Position numbers and translations under genes: made by a program. The notes under the pieces were generated by a model. It worked only from the letters and a program-made list of their open reading frames with translations. It did not search any database and was not told the DNA's origin. A DNA stretch of 50,867 nucleotides from Candidatus Gastranaerophilales bacterium (GTDB taxonomy: Bacteria; Cyanobacteriota; Vampirovibrionia; Gastranaerophilales; Gastranaerophilaceae): assembly GCA_016280955.1 (NCBI GenBank), contig JAEEHV010000050.1:1-50867 (forward strand), in the 5' to 3' direction. Below are positions 8,794 through 16,597 of this stretch, piece by piece. How positions within the stretch are numbered: the first letter of the stretch is position 1; every line of letters begins with the position of its first letter.

Positions 8794-9582
8794 TTATCCG
8801 AGTCCGAACTTCGGTGCCGAATCTTTGACACCTTCTGTAAGTGCAGATTCGAGTGCTTGTTTTCTTTCCTTGATGTATTCGAGTTCGGTTTCGATACTTG
8901 TTTTTTCCATTTCGTAATCGTTTTCTTCGTCCTGCAGAGCATCGAGTTCCATATCCTGCTGAGCATTGAGAACTTCTTTTTGTGCTTCCAACCAGATTGA
9001 AACATTTTTTGAATAGTTAGTTGAAAGATCCTGACACTGTGCTTGAACATTAGAAACCTGACTGTTACAGTACTGAGACATTGTCTTCAATGCTTCATAT
9101 TGCTGAGCAGTAACAGGATCTTTTGTCTGGGAATTTTCATATTGTCCTTGAATTGCGTTACCTTTGTCATCATATTTCGGCTGAATAATACCTTGCATGT
9201 AGGCAATCAGTAACTCTTTACCTTTGTCACCAAGACCTTCAATCTCTTTACCGGTATATGGATGTGTCTTTCCATCCCATTGTTGTGCAATATTAAATGC
9301 AGCAGATAAGCATCCGCCGCCATTTTGTGCATACGCATATGGATTGAATGTATTTTGAACACCAAGACCAAACATATTACGGAAGTAAATAGATGCATCT
9401 TCAGTCATCCTCTTTGCTTGGTTTTCAAGGCTACTTTCAAGTTTTTGGTAATATTTCTGCTTTTTCTCTATATTTCGCTTAATTCGGTCTATTTTGTTAC
9501 CCATGCGAAGTTGTTTTAACGTCAGTTTGTTGTAACGACGTTGCAACCTCATTTTTTCATGTAGTAACATTAAGAATGCCAT
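8794..9582 (-). CDS. coiled-coil protein near flagellin, unknown function
   Basis: This 262-residue protein has a basic N-terminal helix (MRLQRRYNKLTLKQLRMGNK) and a coiled-coil region at about 35-60. A Gly/Asn/Gln-rich middle follows, then an acidic coiled-coil C-terminus (about 200-250, MELDALQDEENDYEMEKTS). The tail resembles that of the convergent gene at 7556-8737 in composition and heptad pattern, so the two may be distant paralogues. It has no signal peptide. The ribosome site is weak (GGAG about 13 nt upstream). It may be a flagellar-export substrate or structural component, inferred only from location. Confidence 0.65.
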   Translation of the reverse strand: MAFLMLLHEKMRLQRRYNKLTLKQLRMGNKIDRIKRNIEKKQKYYQKLESSLENQAKRMTEDASIYFRNMFGLGVQNTFNPYAYAQNGGGCLSAAFNIAQQWDGKTHPYTGKEIEGLGDKGKELLIAYMQGIIQPKYDDKGNAIQGQYENSQTKDPVTAQQYEALKTMSQYCNSQVSNVQAQCQDLSTNYSKNVSIWLEAQKEVLNAQQDMELDALQDEENDYEMEKTSIETELEYIKERKQALESALTEGVKDSAPKFGLG

Positions 9583-9915
9583 CTTGAATCTTAGCTCCGA
9601 TTTTTATACTCTATATATATAAAGTCTATTTACTTTATAAAATTTCATTTTGGGGAGCATATTGTTACAAATCTTTACAAAAATATGCATATTTTTTATA
9701 TAAATCTGTTACAAAATTTTACAAATATAATATTTCTGAATTTATTAAAAATATTTTTATTAATAAAAATAATAGTTAACAAAAGAGAAAATTAAGATAA
9801 TTTTTAAATTAAATTAAAATATTTACAAAATTTTACATAAAAAAAAATTGGAAAAATTTGCATAAACAAATAATTAACACAAAAAATAAATATTTAAGAG
9901 AGTTAAATTAAAAAT
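9583..9915. other. AT-rich intergenic stretch, no gene seen
   Basis: The stretch is extremely A/T-rich, with repeated TTACAAA-like tracts. It is upstream DNA of the minus-strand gene at 8794-9582 and downstream of the one at 9916. I see no ORF, tRNA or convincing sigma-28 promoter. Confidence 0.5.
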
Positions 9916-10539
9916 TTATACACTACTTTGCATTTTATCTGCAACAGATTCCAGATTACTAACATCAGCTAGAGGGCCAAGATACTCATTCATCTGTTGT
10001 TGACACATAAAGCGGTACCAAGCCTCATTAGTTCTGATTGCACTGCTTTGAGCACTCATATTAGCTTGCGCAACATCTCTGTTACCTTCTTCAGTTTTTA
10101 TTATCTGTTGTAATTTTTTAGCTTCTGATTGATCAGCAGAACTTAAGCCTTTTGTATCTTGGTTATTCGGGAATAATGCTTCCAAATGAATTTTTGCTTC
10201 TTTTATACCGTTGCAGGCATTATTAAAATTAGCAGTAAATCCTTGTTTTAAACCTCTTGCAAAATTTGCGGCTTTATCTGCAAGAGTTTTTTCTTCTTCA
10301 CAATGTTCTATATATGCCAGAGAGTTATTACGTCTTTTCTCAAGTCCGGAATAAACATTATCCCAGGGATTGTTAAACTGAAAAATAACTGTATTTTTAT
10401 CAACTTTTTCCCATTTACCGGTTTCAGGATTTTGAGTCCACCAACTGCCGTCATAGCCAATTTTAGCTTCCTGGTAGTGACCATTACTCCAGAATTTACC
10501 GGTTTGTTGATTTGTACTAATATTGCATTGTGGTGCCAT
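9916..10539 (-). CDS. unknown protein between flagellar-regulon genes
   Basis: This is a 207-residue protein if started at the ATG at 10537-10539, which has GAGGA 5 nt upstream; a longer in-frame start at 10578 lacks a site. The N-terminal ~60 residues are rich in Trp and Gly with a repeat-like pattern (GKFWSNGHYQ, then GSWWTQNPETGKWEKVDKN), suggesting a small beta-rich module. The rest is helical and Gln/Asn/Ala-rich. No signal peptide or known family is visible. Its position beside flagellin and the two coiled-coil genes suggests a related role. Confidence 0.65.
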   Translation of the reverse strand: MAPQCNISTNQQTGKFWSNGHYQEAKIGYDGSWWTQNPETGKWEKVDKNTVIFQFNNPWDNVYSGLEKRRNNSLAYIEHCEEEKTLADKAANFARGLKQGFTANFNNACNGIKEAKIHLEALFPNNQDTKGLSSADQSEAKKLQQIIKTEEGNRDVAQANMSAQSSAIRTNEAWYRFMCQQQMNEYLGPLADVSNLESVADKMQSSV

Positions 10540-10786
10540 AGTTATCCTCTTATAATTATATAAAGTTCTTTTTACCAAAAAAATTGCCTATTTTTCGGAT
10601 AATTATTAAGATTTGTAACAAAACTTGACAAAACAGTTTACTTTTTTTACATACTGTTGCAATAATATATTAGTATAAAGTATATATCACAAATCTTAGG
10701 GTAAATGTATTCGGGGTAAGGATACCGAACAACGTAACGGATATGGTTTACAAAACAAACAGGAAGTATCAAAAATTCAAATTATT

Positions 10787-10798
10787 TTGCAAGGATGT
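10787..10798 (+). promoter_or_regulatory. CsrA-like binding motif (upstream site)
   Basis: TTGCAAGGATGT matches the CsrA consensus RUACARGGAUGU at 10 of 12 positions, including the ARGGAUGU core. It lies 338 nt before the flagellin ATG, so it matters only if the transcript starts upstream of it. Confidence 0.4.
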
Positions 10799-11080
10799 AA
10801 AATATATTGAATCAAACTAAGAATTGGTATTTCCAAAAATCTTAAACGGAATATAAAAGAAAGAGAGAGTTCCGGTTTAAGGAGTAATACAAAGATTATA
10901 TTATACGCACTTAGTTATAAAATTAAGCGCTTAGTTAGTATTGTCTTTGTCTCAATTTATGAATAAATAGCAAACCTCAATAGAGGTTTAATCGGACTGC
11001 GGATATTTTGAAATATTCGCTACCACAGGAGAAATTGTGCAAAATTTCAGAAAGAAAACATTGATAAAAAATATAGACTA

Positions 11081-11098
11081 CAGCACAAGGAAGTGCTG
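11081..11098 (+). promoter_or_regulatory. CsrA-like hairpin before the flagellin ribosome site
   Basis: CAGCAC-AAGGAA-GTGCTG forms a 6-bp stem with GGA exposed in the hexaloop, the classical presentation of a CsrA site. The core GCACAAGGAAGT fits the consensus at 10 of 12 positions. It ends 24 nt before the AAGGAG site, which itself contains GGA, so a CsrA dimer could bridge the two as in Bacillus hag. Confidence 0.5.
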
Positions 11099-11136
11099 CT
11101 AAAAGTACGTATCGTAAAGAGAAAGGAGATCTATCA

Positions 11137-12183
11137 ATGACACTCACAATCAACACAAACATTTCTGCAATCATTGCGGAACGAAATCTGAACAATGCGA
11201 CCAATCGCTTAAACAAATCACTTGAAAGATTGACAACAGGTTTCAAAATTAATTCAGCATCCGATAACGCAGCAGGTTATTCTATTGCTGATATGTGGAC
11301 AACTCAAATCAGCTCACTTGAAATGGCTGCAGACAACGCATCAATGGGCGGCGACTTATTAACAACTGCAGAACAAACCTATGGTTTGTTAACATCCCAC
11401 CTTCAACGTGTCAGAGATTTGGCTGTTCAGGCAGCTAACGGAACATTTGGTTCTACATCACTTAAAGCAATTCAGGCTGAAATTGCAGCAAGATTAAAAG
11501 AAGTCAGCCGTATTTCTGCAAATGCAGAATATAACGGTATTAAATTGATGTCTTATACAGAAGACTCTAAATATACCGGTGTAACAGAAAATGGTATTGA
11601 TTTACAGGTCGGCTTATATGCAAATGATGACAGCGTTATTAACTTAGGTGTTGACCTGTTCAAAAATGCAAGCATAAGCGGACTATTCTACGGAAAATCC
11701 TATACAGAAGGCACGACTACAAAACAAATCTCAACCTATATGGATGCTGCAGCAAACTCAAAAATCACCAGCTACAAGTACAATTCTGATGACGGATATG
11801 AAATATTTGCAGCTGCTTGTTCAAAACTTAAATTAAGTCAGGTTACCGAAGATGAAGATACCGGTAAAAAGACTTATGAATATGTTCTTCAGGATAATAA
11901 AGATGATGGTCCGGAACAAATGATTGGTTTTATTGATATGGCTATTGATGATATTTCAAAACGTGTAACAAAAATCGGTGCTTCTCAAAAGAGAATTGAA
12001 TCAGCACTCTCAGCTATAGATGTTCAGTCACAAAACACTATATCATCTTTATCAACCCTTAGAGATACTGACGTAGCAGAAGAGTCATCAAAATATATTC
12101 AGGCACAAATTCTTCAACAGGCATCAGCAACATTACTCTCAACAGCAAACCAAACACCGAGTATCGCTTTGAACCTGATATAG
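11137..12183 (+). CDS. fliC: flagellin
   Basis: Flagellin is the filament subunit exported by the flagellar type III apparatus. The 348-residue protein has the conserved N-terminal D0/D1 helices (INTNISAIIAERNLNNATN, then LERLTTGFKINSASDNAAGY). A short variable middle follows, about 145-250. The C-terminal D1/D0 region (SQKRIESALSAIDVQSQN, then ATLLSTANQTPSIALNLI) closes it. The TLR5-contact segment QRVRDL (90-95) and Glu115 match, shifted by one, the Salmonella residues R90, L94 and E114. AAGGAG precedes ATG and a terminator follows at 12265. No other flagellar structural gene is recognised in the window. Confidence 0.97.
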   Translation: MTLTINTNISAIIAERNLNNATNRLNKSLERLTTGFKINSASDNAAGYSIADMWTTQISSLEMAADNASMGGDLLTTAEQTYGLLTSHLQRVRDLAVQAANGTFGSTSLKAIQAEIAARLKEVSRISANAEYNGIKLMSYTEDSKYTGVTENGIDLQVGLYANDDSVINLGVDLFKNASISGLFYGKSYTEGTTTKQISTYMDAAANSKITSYKYNSDDGYEIFAAACSKLKLSQVTEDEDTGKKTYEYVLQDNKDDGPEQMIGFIDMAIDDISKRVTKIGASQKRIESALSAIDVQSQNTISSLSTLRDTDVAEESSKYIQAQILQQASATLLSTANQTPSIALNLI

Positions 12184-12264
12184 GAGAATTAAAGAATGAA
12201 TAGAAATTCAAATATCATGCAGTGTTGTTGATTAGGGTAATATCTAATTGATATCAATTAAGAA

Positions 12265-12290
12265 AAGGGGGCTATTACATAGCCCCTTTA
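12265..12290 (+). terminator. flagellin terminator
   Basis: AAGGGGGCTAT / ATAGCCCCTTT form a GC-rich stem with a short loop, followed by a T-rich tail, about 80 nt after the flagellin stop. Confidence 0.8.
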
Positions 12291-12310
12291 TTTATTACAA
12301 ATTGTTATGT

Positions 12311-12316
12311 TAAAAT
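12311..12316 (+). promoter_or_regulatory. -10 element 6 nt before ATG (leaderless candidate)
   Basis: TGT-TAAAAT is an extended -10-like sequence ending 6 nt before the ATG at 12323, which would place the transcription start on the A of ATG. The AAGGA in between directly abuts the ATG, too close to act as a ribosome site. Confidence 0.4.
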
Positions 12317-12322
12317 TAAGGA

Positions 12323-13123
12323 ATGAATGATTATAAATCGTACATTTTGAACGAATTACAAAAAATTGATACAAAATTAAAATTCGTTATAAAAGCAGAC
12401 AATACCTTAAAATCAGAGCTTTATAATTTTTTAAACAATGGTTCTAAACGAATCCGCTCTATTGTTACAATATTATATTTAAAGTGTTTAAATATTGATA
12501 TTTCTGACAGTTTGATAAATCTTATTGTTGCTACGGAACTGATTCATAATGCATCATTAATGCATGATGACGTAATTGATAATGCAGAAAACAGACGCGG
12601 TAAAGAAACAATTGCACATAAGTATTCAAATAAAGCTTCAGTTCTGTTGGGTGATTACATTATGTCAGTTGCAGTCGATATTCTGAACAACATTAACAAC
12701 AAAAAAGTTTCGTATAATTATATGTTATGTATTAAATTAATGAGCGAAGCAGAAATCGAACAGTTATTAAATATTAAAAATAAAGTTAGCATTGAAAAAT
12801 ACTTGCATATAATTAAAGGTAAAACAGCATCACTGTTTGCAGCTTTAATGGCATCTGCAGCTTGTTTATCAGGGCTTGATGAAGCTTTTGCTCAAAAATT
12901 CGGGAATTTATTTGGAATAATTTACCAGATTGAAAACGACACGGAAAAGGATTCTATGGAAAACGATGAAGAAAACGGTGTGCAAACCATTGTTAATATT
13001 TTAGGTATTGAAAAAGCAAACTGTTTAAAGGATAATTATAAAGAAGAATTGAGAGCATTATTGTTTGAACTTCCGGACAATATTTTCAGAAAAAACTTAG
13101 AGGATTTGATAGGTTCATTATGA
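12323..13123 (+). CDS. polyprenyl synthetase family protein (divergent)
   Basis: This 266-residue protein is a member of the isoprenyl diphosphate synthase family, which condenses isopentenyl units onto an allylic diphosphate. The substrate motif GSKRIR (40-45) and first aspartate-rich motif DDVID (82-86) are intact, as is the KT motif (KGKTAS, 166-171). The second aspartate-rich motif, usually DDxxD after a Gln, reads Q-IE-N-D-TEK-D at 202-210, and the usual C-terminal GK-TLP segment is missing. The protein is shorter than typical (about 300-350). It may act as a subunit or be less active. It overlaps lepB by 4 nt and its own start looks leaderless. Confidence 0.8.
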   Translation: MNDYKSYILNELQKIDTKLKFVIKADNTLKSELYNFLNNGSKRIRSIVTILYLKCLNIDISDSLINLIVATELIHNASLMHDDVIDNAENRRGKETIAHKYSNKASVLLGDYIMSVAVDILNNINNKKVSYNYMLCIKLMSEAEIEQLLNIKNKVSIEKYLHIIKGKTASLFAALMASAACLSGLDEAFAQKFGNLFGIIYQIENDTEKDSMENDEENGVQTIVNILGIEKANCLKDNYKEELRALLFELPDNIFRKNLEDLIGSL

Positions 13124-13779
13124 TTGATAAAGACAAATTGAAGGCATATGCAAAAGAAGCATTAGATACGGTAGCTTTCGTTGTTATTGCCTTAATTATA
13201 ATAAGATTTTTTATTGCCGAACCGAGGTATATTCCATCCGGTTCTATGCTCCCGACATTAATCGGGAAACCCGGATTTTTCGGTAACGGTGACAGAATTT
13301 TTGTAGAAAAACTGTCAAAATTTCCGAATGTAATAAAACATCATCGTTTTGAATCATACCCAAAGCGTGGTGATATTATGATTTTTTACCCTCCTTTTGT
13401 CAGACTTGACGTTAATCCGTTAGCGGTTTTAAGCAGACTTACGGGTATCAAATGTCAAGATGTTGCATTTATCAAAAGGGTTATAGGACTGCCGGGAGAA
13501 AAACTCGAAATCAAACAAGATTCAAACAGTGCATATCACGTTTATATAAATGATAAACCGCTGCAGGAAGATTATATTATGAGTGAATTCGACTATATTC
13601 CCTGCAGAAATGATATGAATTGCGGACCGCTTATAATACCCGAAGGACATTATTTTATGATGGGCGACAACAGGGGAAATTCCCAAGACAGCCGTTTCTG
13701 GGGTACATTACCGAGAGAAAGATTTATCGGTCGAGCTGTATTTATATTCTGGCCTTTAAACAGAATTAAAGGACTGTAA
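13120..13779 (+). CDS. lepB: signal peptidase I
   Basis: Signal peptidase I cleaves signal peptides from exported proteins. The 219-residue protein has one N-terminal membrane segment (about 17-33). It carries PSGSMLPTL with nucleophile Ser42, FIKRVIGLPGE with general base Lys119, and the C-terminal box MGDNRGNSQDSRFWG. The start overlaps the end of the polyprenyl synthetase (ATGA), indicating coupling. Confidence 0.95.
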   Translation: MIDKDKLKAYAKEALDTVAFVVIALIIIRFFIAEPRYIPSGSMLPTLIGKPGFFGNGDRIFVEKLSKFPNVIKHHRFESYPKRGDIMIFYPPFVRLDVNPLAVLSRLTGIKCQDVAFIKRVIGLPGEKLEIKQDSNSAYHVYINDKPLQEDYIMSEFDYIPCRNDMNCGPLIIPEGHYFMMGDNRGNSQDSRFWGTLPRERFIGRAVFIFWPLNRIKGL

Positions 13780-13798
13780 TTTATTATTGGAGTTAAAC

Positions 13799-14758
13799 TT
13801 GATTAACGGAAATCAAAAACTGGGTGCATTTATAGTTCCGACCGGCGTAGGTGCTTCAATAGGAGGTTATGCCGGAGACAGCGGTATATGGGCAAGAAAA
13901 CTATCCAAAAAGTGTAAACTAATAGTTAATCCGAATGTAGTTAATGCAGCCTGTTTTTCTGCGATTAATGAAAATATGTTCTATGTTGAAGGATATTCTC
14001 TTGACCGCTTCTTTAAAGGGGAATGCAATCTTATCCCTTCTTCCGATAACAAAATCGGTGTTGTATTTGATAAATCAATATCACAAAGAGTTTTGAATGT
14101 TCATATTAATACGATTAATGCAGTTAAAACAGTTTACGGCATTAATATTATAGGATATGAGGTAACTGAAGAACATGTAGGAGTTGACTTTTACATTGAT
14201 AAATCAGGACCTTCAACCGGTGACGTACAAAACTTATCAACAATAAAAAAATCGGCAGAAAACCTTATTAAAAAAGGTGCAGAAGCAATTGCAATTGTTT
14301 GTTTATTTCCTGAGGATGAAAGTGAAGATTATGTAAACGGAACCGGTGTTGATCCTGTTGGCGGAGTAGAGGCAATTATCTCACACTACATCTCAAAAGA
14401 ATTAATGGTACCGGCAGCACACTCACCTGCATTTGAAAATATAACCATCTCTACGGACATTGTTGATTCAAAATGTTCTGCAGAATATATTACACCAACA
14501 TTCCTTCCCTGCATTCTTTTGGGATTGAATATTGCTCCAAAATTATCTAAAACAGACGGAATTAACATAAAAGACCTTGATTTTTTAGTAATGCCATATA
14601 ATTCACTGGGCGGAATACCTGTTCTTGAGATGCAGAAACTTAATAAAACTGTTTACGCAATCAAAGAAAATAAAACAGTACTTGACGTAACAGGCAGAAA
14701 CCTGAATATTAATTATACTGAGATATCAACCTATGATGAATTGATAAACATGATTTAA
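13799..14758 (+). CDS. DUF3326 protein (cyanobacterial family)
   Basis: This protein of about 319 residues begins with the family hallmark FIVPTGVGASIGGYAGD and contains VNPNVVNAACFS and YVEGYSLDRFF segments, as in DUF3326 proteins of cyanobacteria. Function is unknown. TTG 13799 is chosen because GGAG (13789-13792) lies 6 nt before it; a TTG at 13787 would overlap that site. It follows lepB by 19 nt. This is the clearest cyanobacterial-lineage marker in the window. Confidence 0.85.
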   Translation: MINGNQKLGAFIVPTGVGASIGGYAGDSGIWARKLSKKCKLIVNPNVVNAACFSAINENMFYVEGYSLDRFFKGECNLIPSSDNKIGVVFDKSISQRVLNVHINTINAVKTVYGINIIGYEVTEEHVGVDFYIDKSGPSTGDVQNLSTIKKSAENLIKKGAEAIAIVCLFPEDESEDYVNGTGVDPVGGVEAIISHYISKELMVPAAHSPAFENITISTDIVDSKCSAEYITPTFLPCILLGLNIAPKLSKTDGINIKDLDFLVMPYNSLGGIPVLEMQKLNKTVYAIKENKTVLDVTGRNLNINYTEISTYDELINMI

Positions 14759-14769
14759 TTTATCAATGA

Positions 14770-14973
14770 TTAACCTCTGGTTTTTGTATTTTCAAAAATT
14801 GCCCTGCCCTGGCTTAGTGCAAGCATTCTAATCGAACACATTCCTTTTGTTCGTTCCATAACACCAATACTCGACAATCTTGCCACAACAAATTCGTTTA
14901 AATCATCAGGTGAAATAAATAAAGGACAGGTTTTGTTACATTCATTATTTGAATTGTTAAACGGACAAGTCAT
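14770..14973 (-). CDS. small Cys-rich protein downstream of transketolase
   Basis: This 67-residue protein has five cysteines. Four lie in the first 16 residues (CPFNNSNNECNKTCPLF), a pattern suited to binding zinc or an iron-sulfur cluster, and one is CSIR near residue 47. It is followed by a helical segment. It starts 3 nt after the transketolase stop with a clear GAAGGA site, so it is very likely a real, co-transcribed gene. No family is recognised. Confidence 0.7.
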   Translation of the reverse strand: MTCPFNNSNNECNKTCPLFISPDDLNEFVVARLSSIGVMERTKGMCSIRMLALSQGRAIFENTKTRG

Positions 14974-14976
14974 AGT

Positions 14977-15816
14977 CTATATTCCTTCTTTTAACTCTTT
15001 TAGTGCCTTACCGAGTTCATCATCATTTGGTGCCTTACCGTGCCAGCCTGCCTGATTTTCCATAAATGAAACTCCTTTTCCTTTTATGGTATTCGCTATA
15101 ATTGCACAGGGCTGAGTACATTTTTTTGCCTTCATAAACGAATCATAAATTTGATTGTAATCATGGCCGTTAATTTGAATAACATCCCAATTGAAAGATT
15201 TCAACTTATCATACAAATTATCGAGGCTCATAACATCTTCTGTATAACCATCAATCTGCAGCTTATTTCTGTCAATAATTACAATCAGATTATCAAGTTT
15301 TTTGTGGGCAGCAAGCATAAATGCTTCCCAGCAGGAGCCTTCCTGTAATTCACCATCACCTGTATATACAACAACAGAAGCAGGATTTTTATCGAGTTTC
15401 AGACCTAAAGCAACACCGCAAGCAATTGAGATTCCCTGTCCCAGAGAACCGGTAGATGTTTCTATCCCCGGAATATCAAAAATTTTAGAAGGATGACCTT
15501 GCAGCCTTGAACCGAATTTTCTGAGTGTTAACAATTCCTCTTCAGGAAAAAATCCCTGTTGAGCCAAAACCGAATATAATAAAGGTGCCGCATGTCCTTT
15601 AGAAAGAATAAATCTGTCACGGGATTCAAAATCGGGTGATTTATCCCATTTTGAAGGTATATTCAGACACTTTTTATAAAGTACATTTAGAATATCCGCA
15701 CCTGAAAGCGAGCCGCCCGGATGCCCGGATTTTGCCTCGTGTATCATTTTCAGAATATTCATTCTTGTTTCTGCAGCAGAAACTCTTAATTCTTTTAATT
15801 CATTTTCTTTTAACAT
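14977..15816 (-). CDS. transketolase, N-terminal (thiamine-diphosphate) subunit
   Basis: This 279-residue protein corresponds to the N-terminal half of transketolase, which carries the thiamine diphosphate and metal site of the pentose phosphate/Calvin enzyme. It shows SGHPGGSLSGADILNVLY at about 30-47, the HAAPLLYS segment, and the metal/ThDP motif GDGELQEGSCWEAFMLAAHK. Split transketolases pair with a separate C-terminal subunit, which is not adjacent; instead a small Cys-rich gene follows. It overlaps the preceding WecG-like gene by 7 nt. Confidence 0.9.
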   Translation of the reverse strand: MLKENELKELRVSAAETRMNILKMIHEAKSGHPGGSLSGADILNVLYKKCLNIPSKWDKSPDFESRDRFILSKGHAAPLLYSVLAQQGFFPEEELLTLRKFGSRLQGHPSKIFDIPGIETSTGSLGQGISIACGVALGLKLDKNPASVVVYTGDGELQEGSCWEAFMLAAHKKLDNLIVIIDRNKLQIDGYTEDVMSLDNLYDKLKSFNWDVIQINGHDYNQIYDSFMKAKKCTQPCAIIANTIKGKGVSFMENQAGWHGKAPNDDELGKALKELKEGI

Positions 15817-16538
15817 GTTTTTTCCTTCTTATAAAATATCGATTTAATTAAAAATAGCGGTAATGCAGGAAAGATTCTTTTAAATCGGCTGGGCTCGCAG
15901 ATTGTTCTGTACAACCACTCAAGTCCTAATTTTTGAAATAATTTTGGAGCCCTTTTTACATTACCTGACCATACGTCAAGACTTCCGCCGATTCCTATCA
16001 TAAGACAAGGCGGCAGAATATTTTTTGCATTATAAATAAAATATTCCTGTTTTGGAGAACCGAGAGCTACAAGAACCAAATTCGGTTCTGATGCTTTAAT
16101 CTCATTATAAATCTGATTATTATCGTCAAAATACCCATTATGCCAATAAACAATATTAATATTTGGAATTTCATTTTTCAAATTTTCGACAGCCTTCGCA
16201 ATAACATCTTCTTTTGAACCTACTATTGCAACTTTGTAACCGTCAGCAGCACATCTGTTCAGTAATTCTCTTGAAAAATCAATACCGGAAATAACTTCAA
16301 TATTTTTCCCTTTAAATTTAAGAGCCAATTTTATACCAACACCATCAGGAACAACCATTTCAGAATTAGTTACAATGTTTAAAAATTCTTGGTCTTTTTC
16401 TGCCTGTGCAAACATTTCGGGGTTAATTGTAACAACCTGAGATACAAAATCGGAATTCATCAGACAAATTGCCTTCTCTACAGCTTCATTGAAGGTATAA
16501 TTGTTAATTTCAATCCCCATTAATTCATTATTAATCAT
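15810..16538 (-). CDS. WecG/TagA/CpsF family glycosyltransferase
   Basis: This 242-residue protein has the family motifs VTINPEMFAQAEKD, VVPDGVGIKLALK, the Rossmann segment YKVAIVGSKEDV, and LVALGSPKQEYFI, plus a C-terminal WLYRTICEPSRFKRI tail for membrane association. Members transfer N-acetylmannosamine-type sugars to lipid-linked acceptors in enterobacterial common antigen, teichoic acid linkage or capsule synthesis. Together with wecB and glf in this window it points to a surface polysaccharide. There is no SD; a TATAAT lies 6 nt before ATG. Confidence 0.9.
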   Translation of the reverse strand: MINNELMGIEINNYTFNEAVEKAICLMNSDFVSQVVTINPEMFAQAEKDQEFLNIVTNSEMVVPDGVGIKLALKFKGKNIEVISGIDFSRELLNRCAADGYKVAIVGSKEDVIAKAVENLKNEIPNINIVYWHNGYFDDNNQIYNEIKASEPNLVLVALGSPKQEYFIYNAKNILPPCLMIGIGGSLDVWSGNVKRAPKLFQKLGLEWLYRTICEPSRFKRIFPALPLFLIKSIFYKKEKTC

Positions 16539-16544
16539 AAAAAT

Positions 16545-16550
16545 ATTATA
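16545..16550 (-). promoter_or_regulatory. -10 element 6 nt before wecG-like ATG
   Basis: On the minus strand a perfect TATAAT is followed by ATTTTT and then ATG. The start site would fall on the ATG and no ribosome site fits, so the transcript is probably leaderless. Confidence 0.5.
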
Positions 16551-16597
16551 TAAAGAGTGCTAAAAAAAAACAATATAAATAATCTTAATAAAAAGGA

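Larger units (their letters stand above)
10540..11136 (+). promoter_or_regulatory. long structured leader region of flagellin
   Basis: About 600 nt separate the divergent gene from the flagellin ATG, with no ORF of note. I see several hairpins: AACCTC/GAGGTT near 10973-10988, GCGGATATTT/AAATATTCGC near 10997-11018, GAAATT/AAATTTC near 11031-11047, and CAGCAC/GTGCTG at 11081-11098. A GGGTAAATGTATT motif lies at 10699-10711. A good AAGGAG (11123-11128) precedes the ATG. No sigma-28 promoter was recognised here. The length and structure suggest post-transcriptional control. Confidence 0.55.

Noticed and set aside
8749..9050. Open frames overlapping the start of 8794-9582 on both strands
   Set aside because: They are shadows of the coiled-coil gene in other frames; one also runs through the shared terminator.
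10600..10650. Possible sigma-28 promoter for the minus-strand gene at 9916-10539
   Set aside because: The best alignment keeps the 11-nt spacing but both boxes are poor matches.
10696..10730. Possible sigma-28 promoter before flagellin (TAAATGTA ... TACCGAAC)
   Set aside because: The spacing between the TAAA and CCGA elements does not fit TAAA-N15-GCCGATAA, so I did not annotate it.
12196..12231. 11-codon ORF (MNRNSNIMQCC) right after flagellin with GGAG upstream
   Set aside because: It is too short to support as a gene, ends before the flagellin terminator, and could arise by chance.
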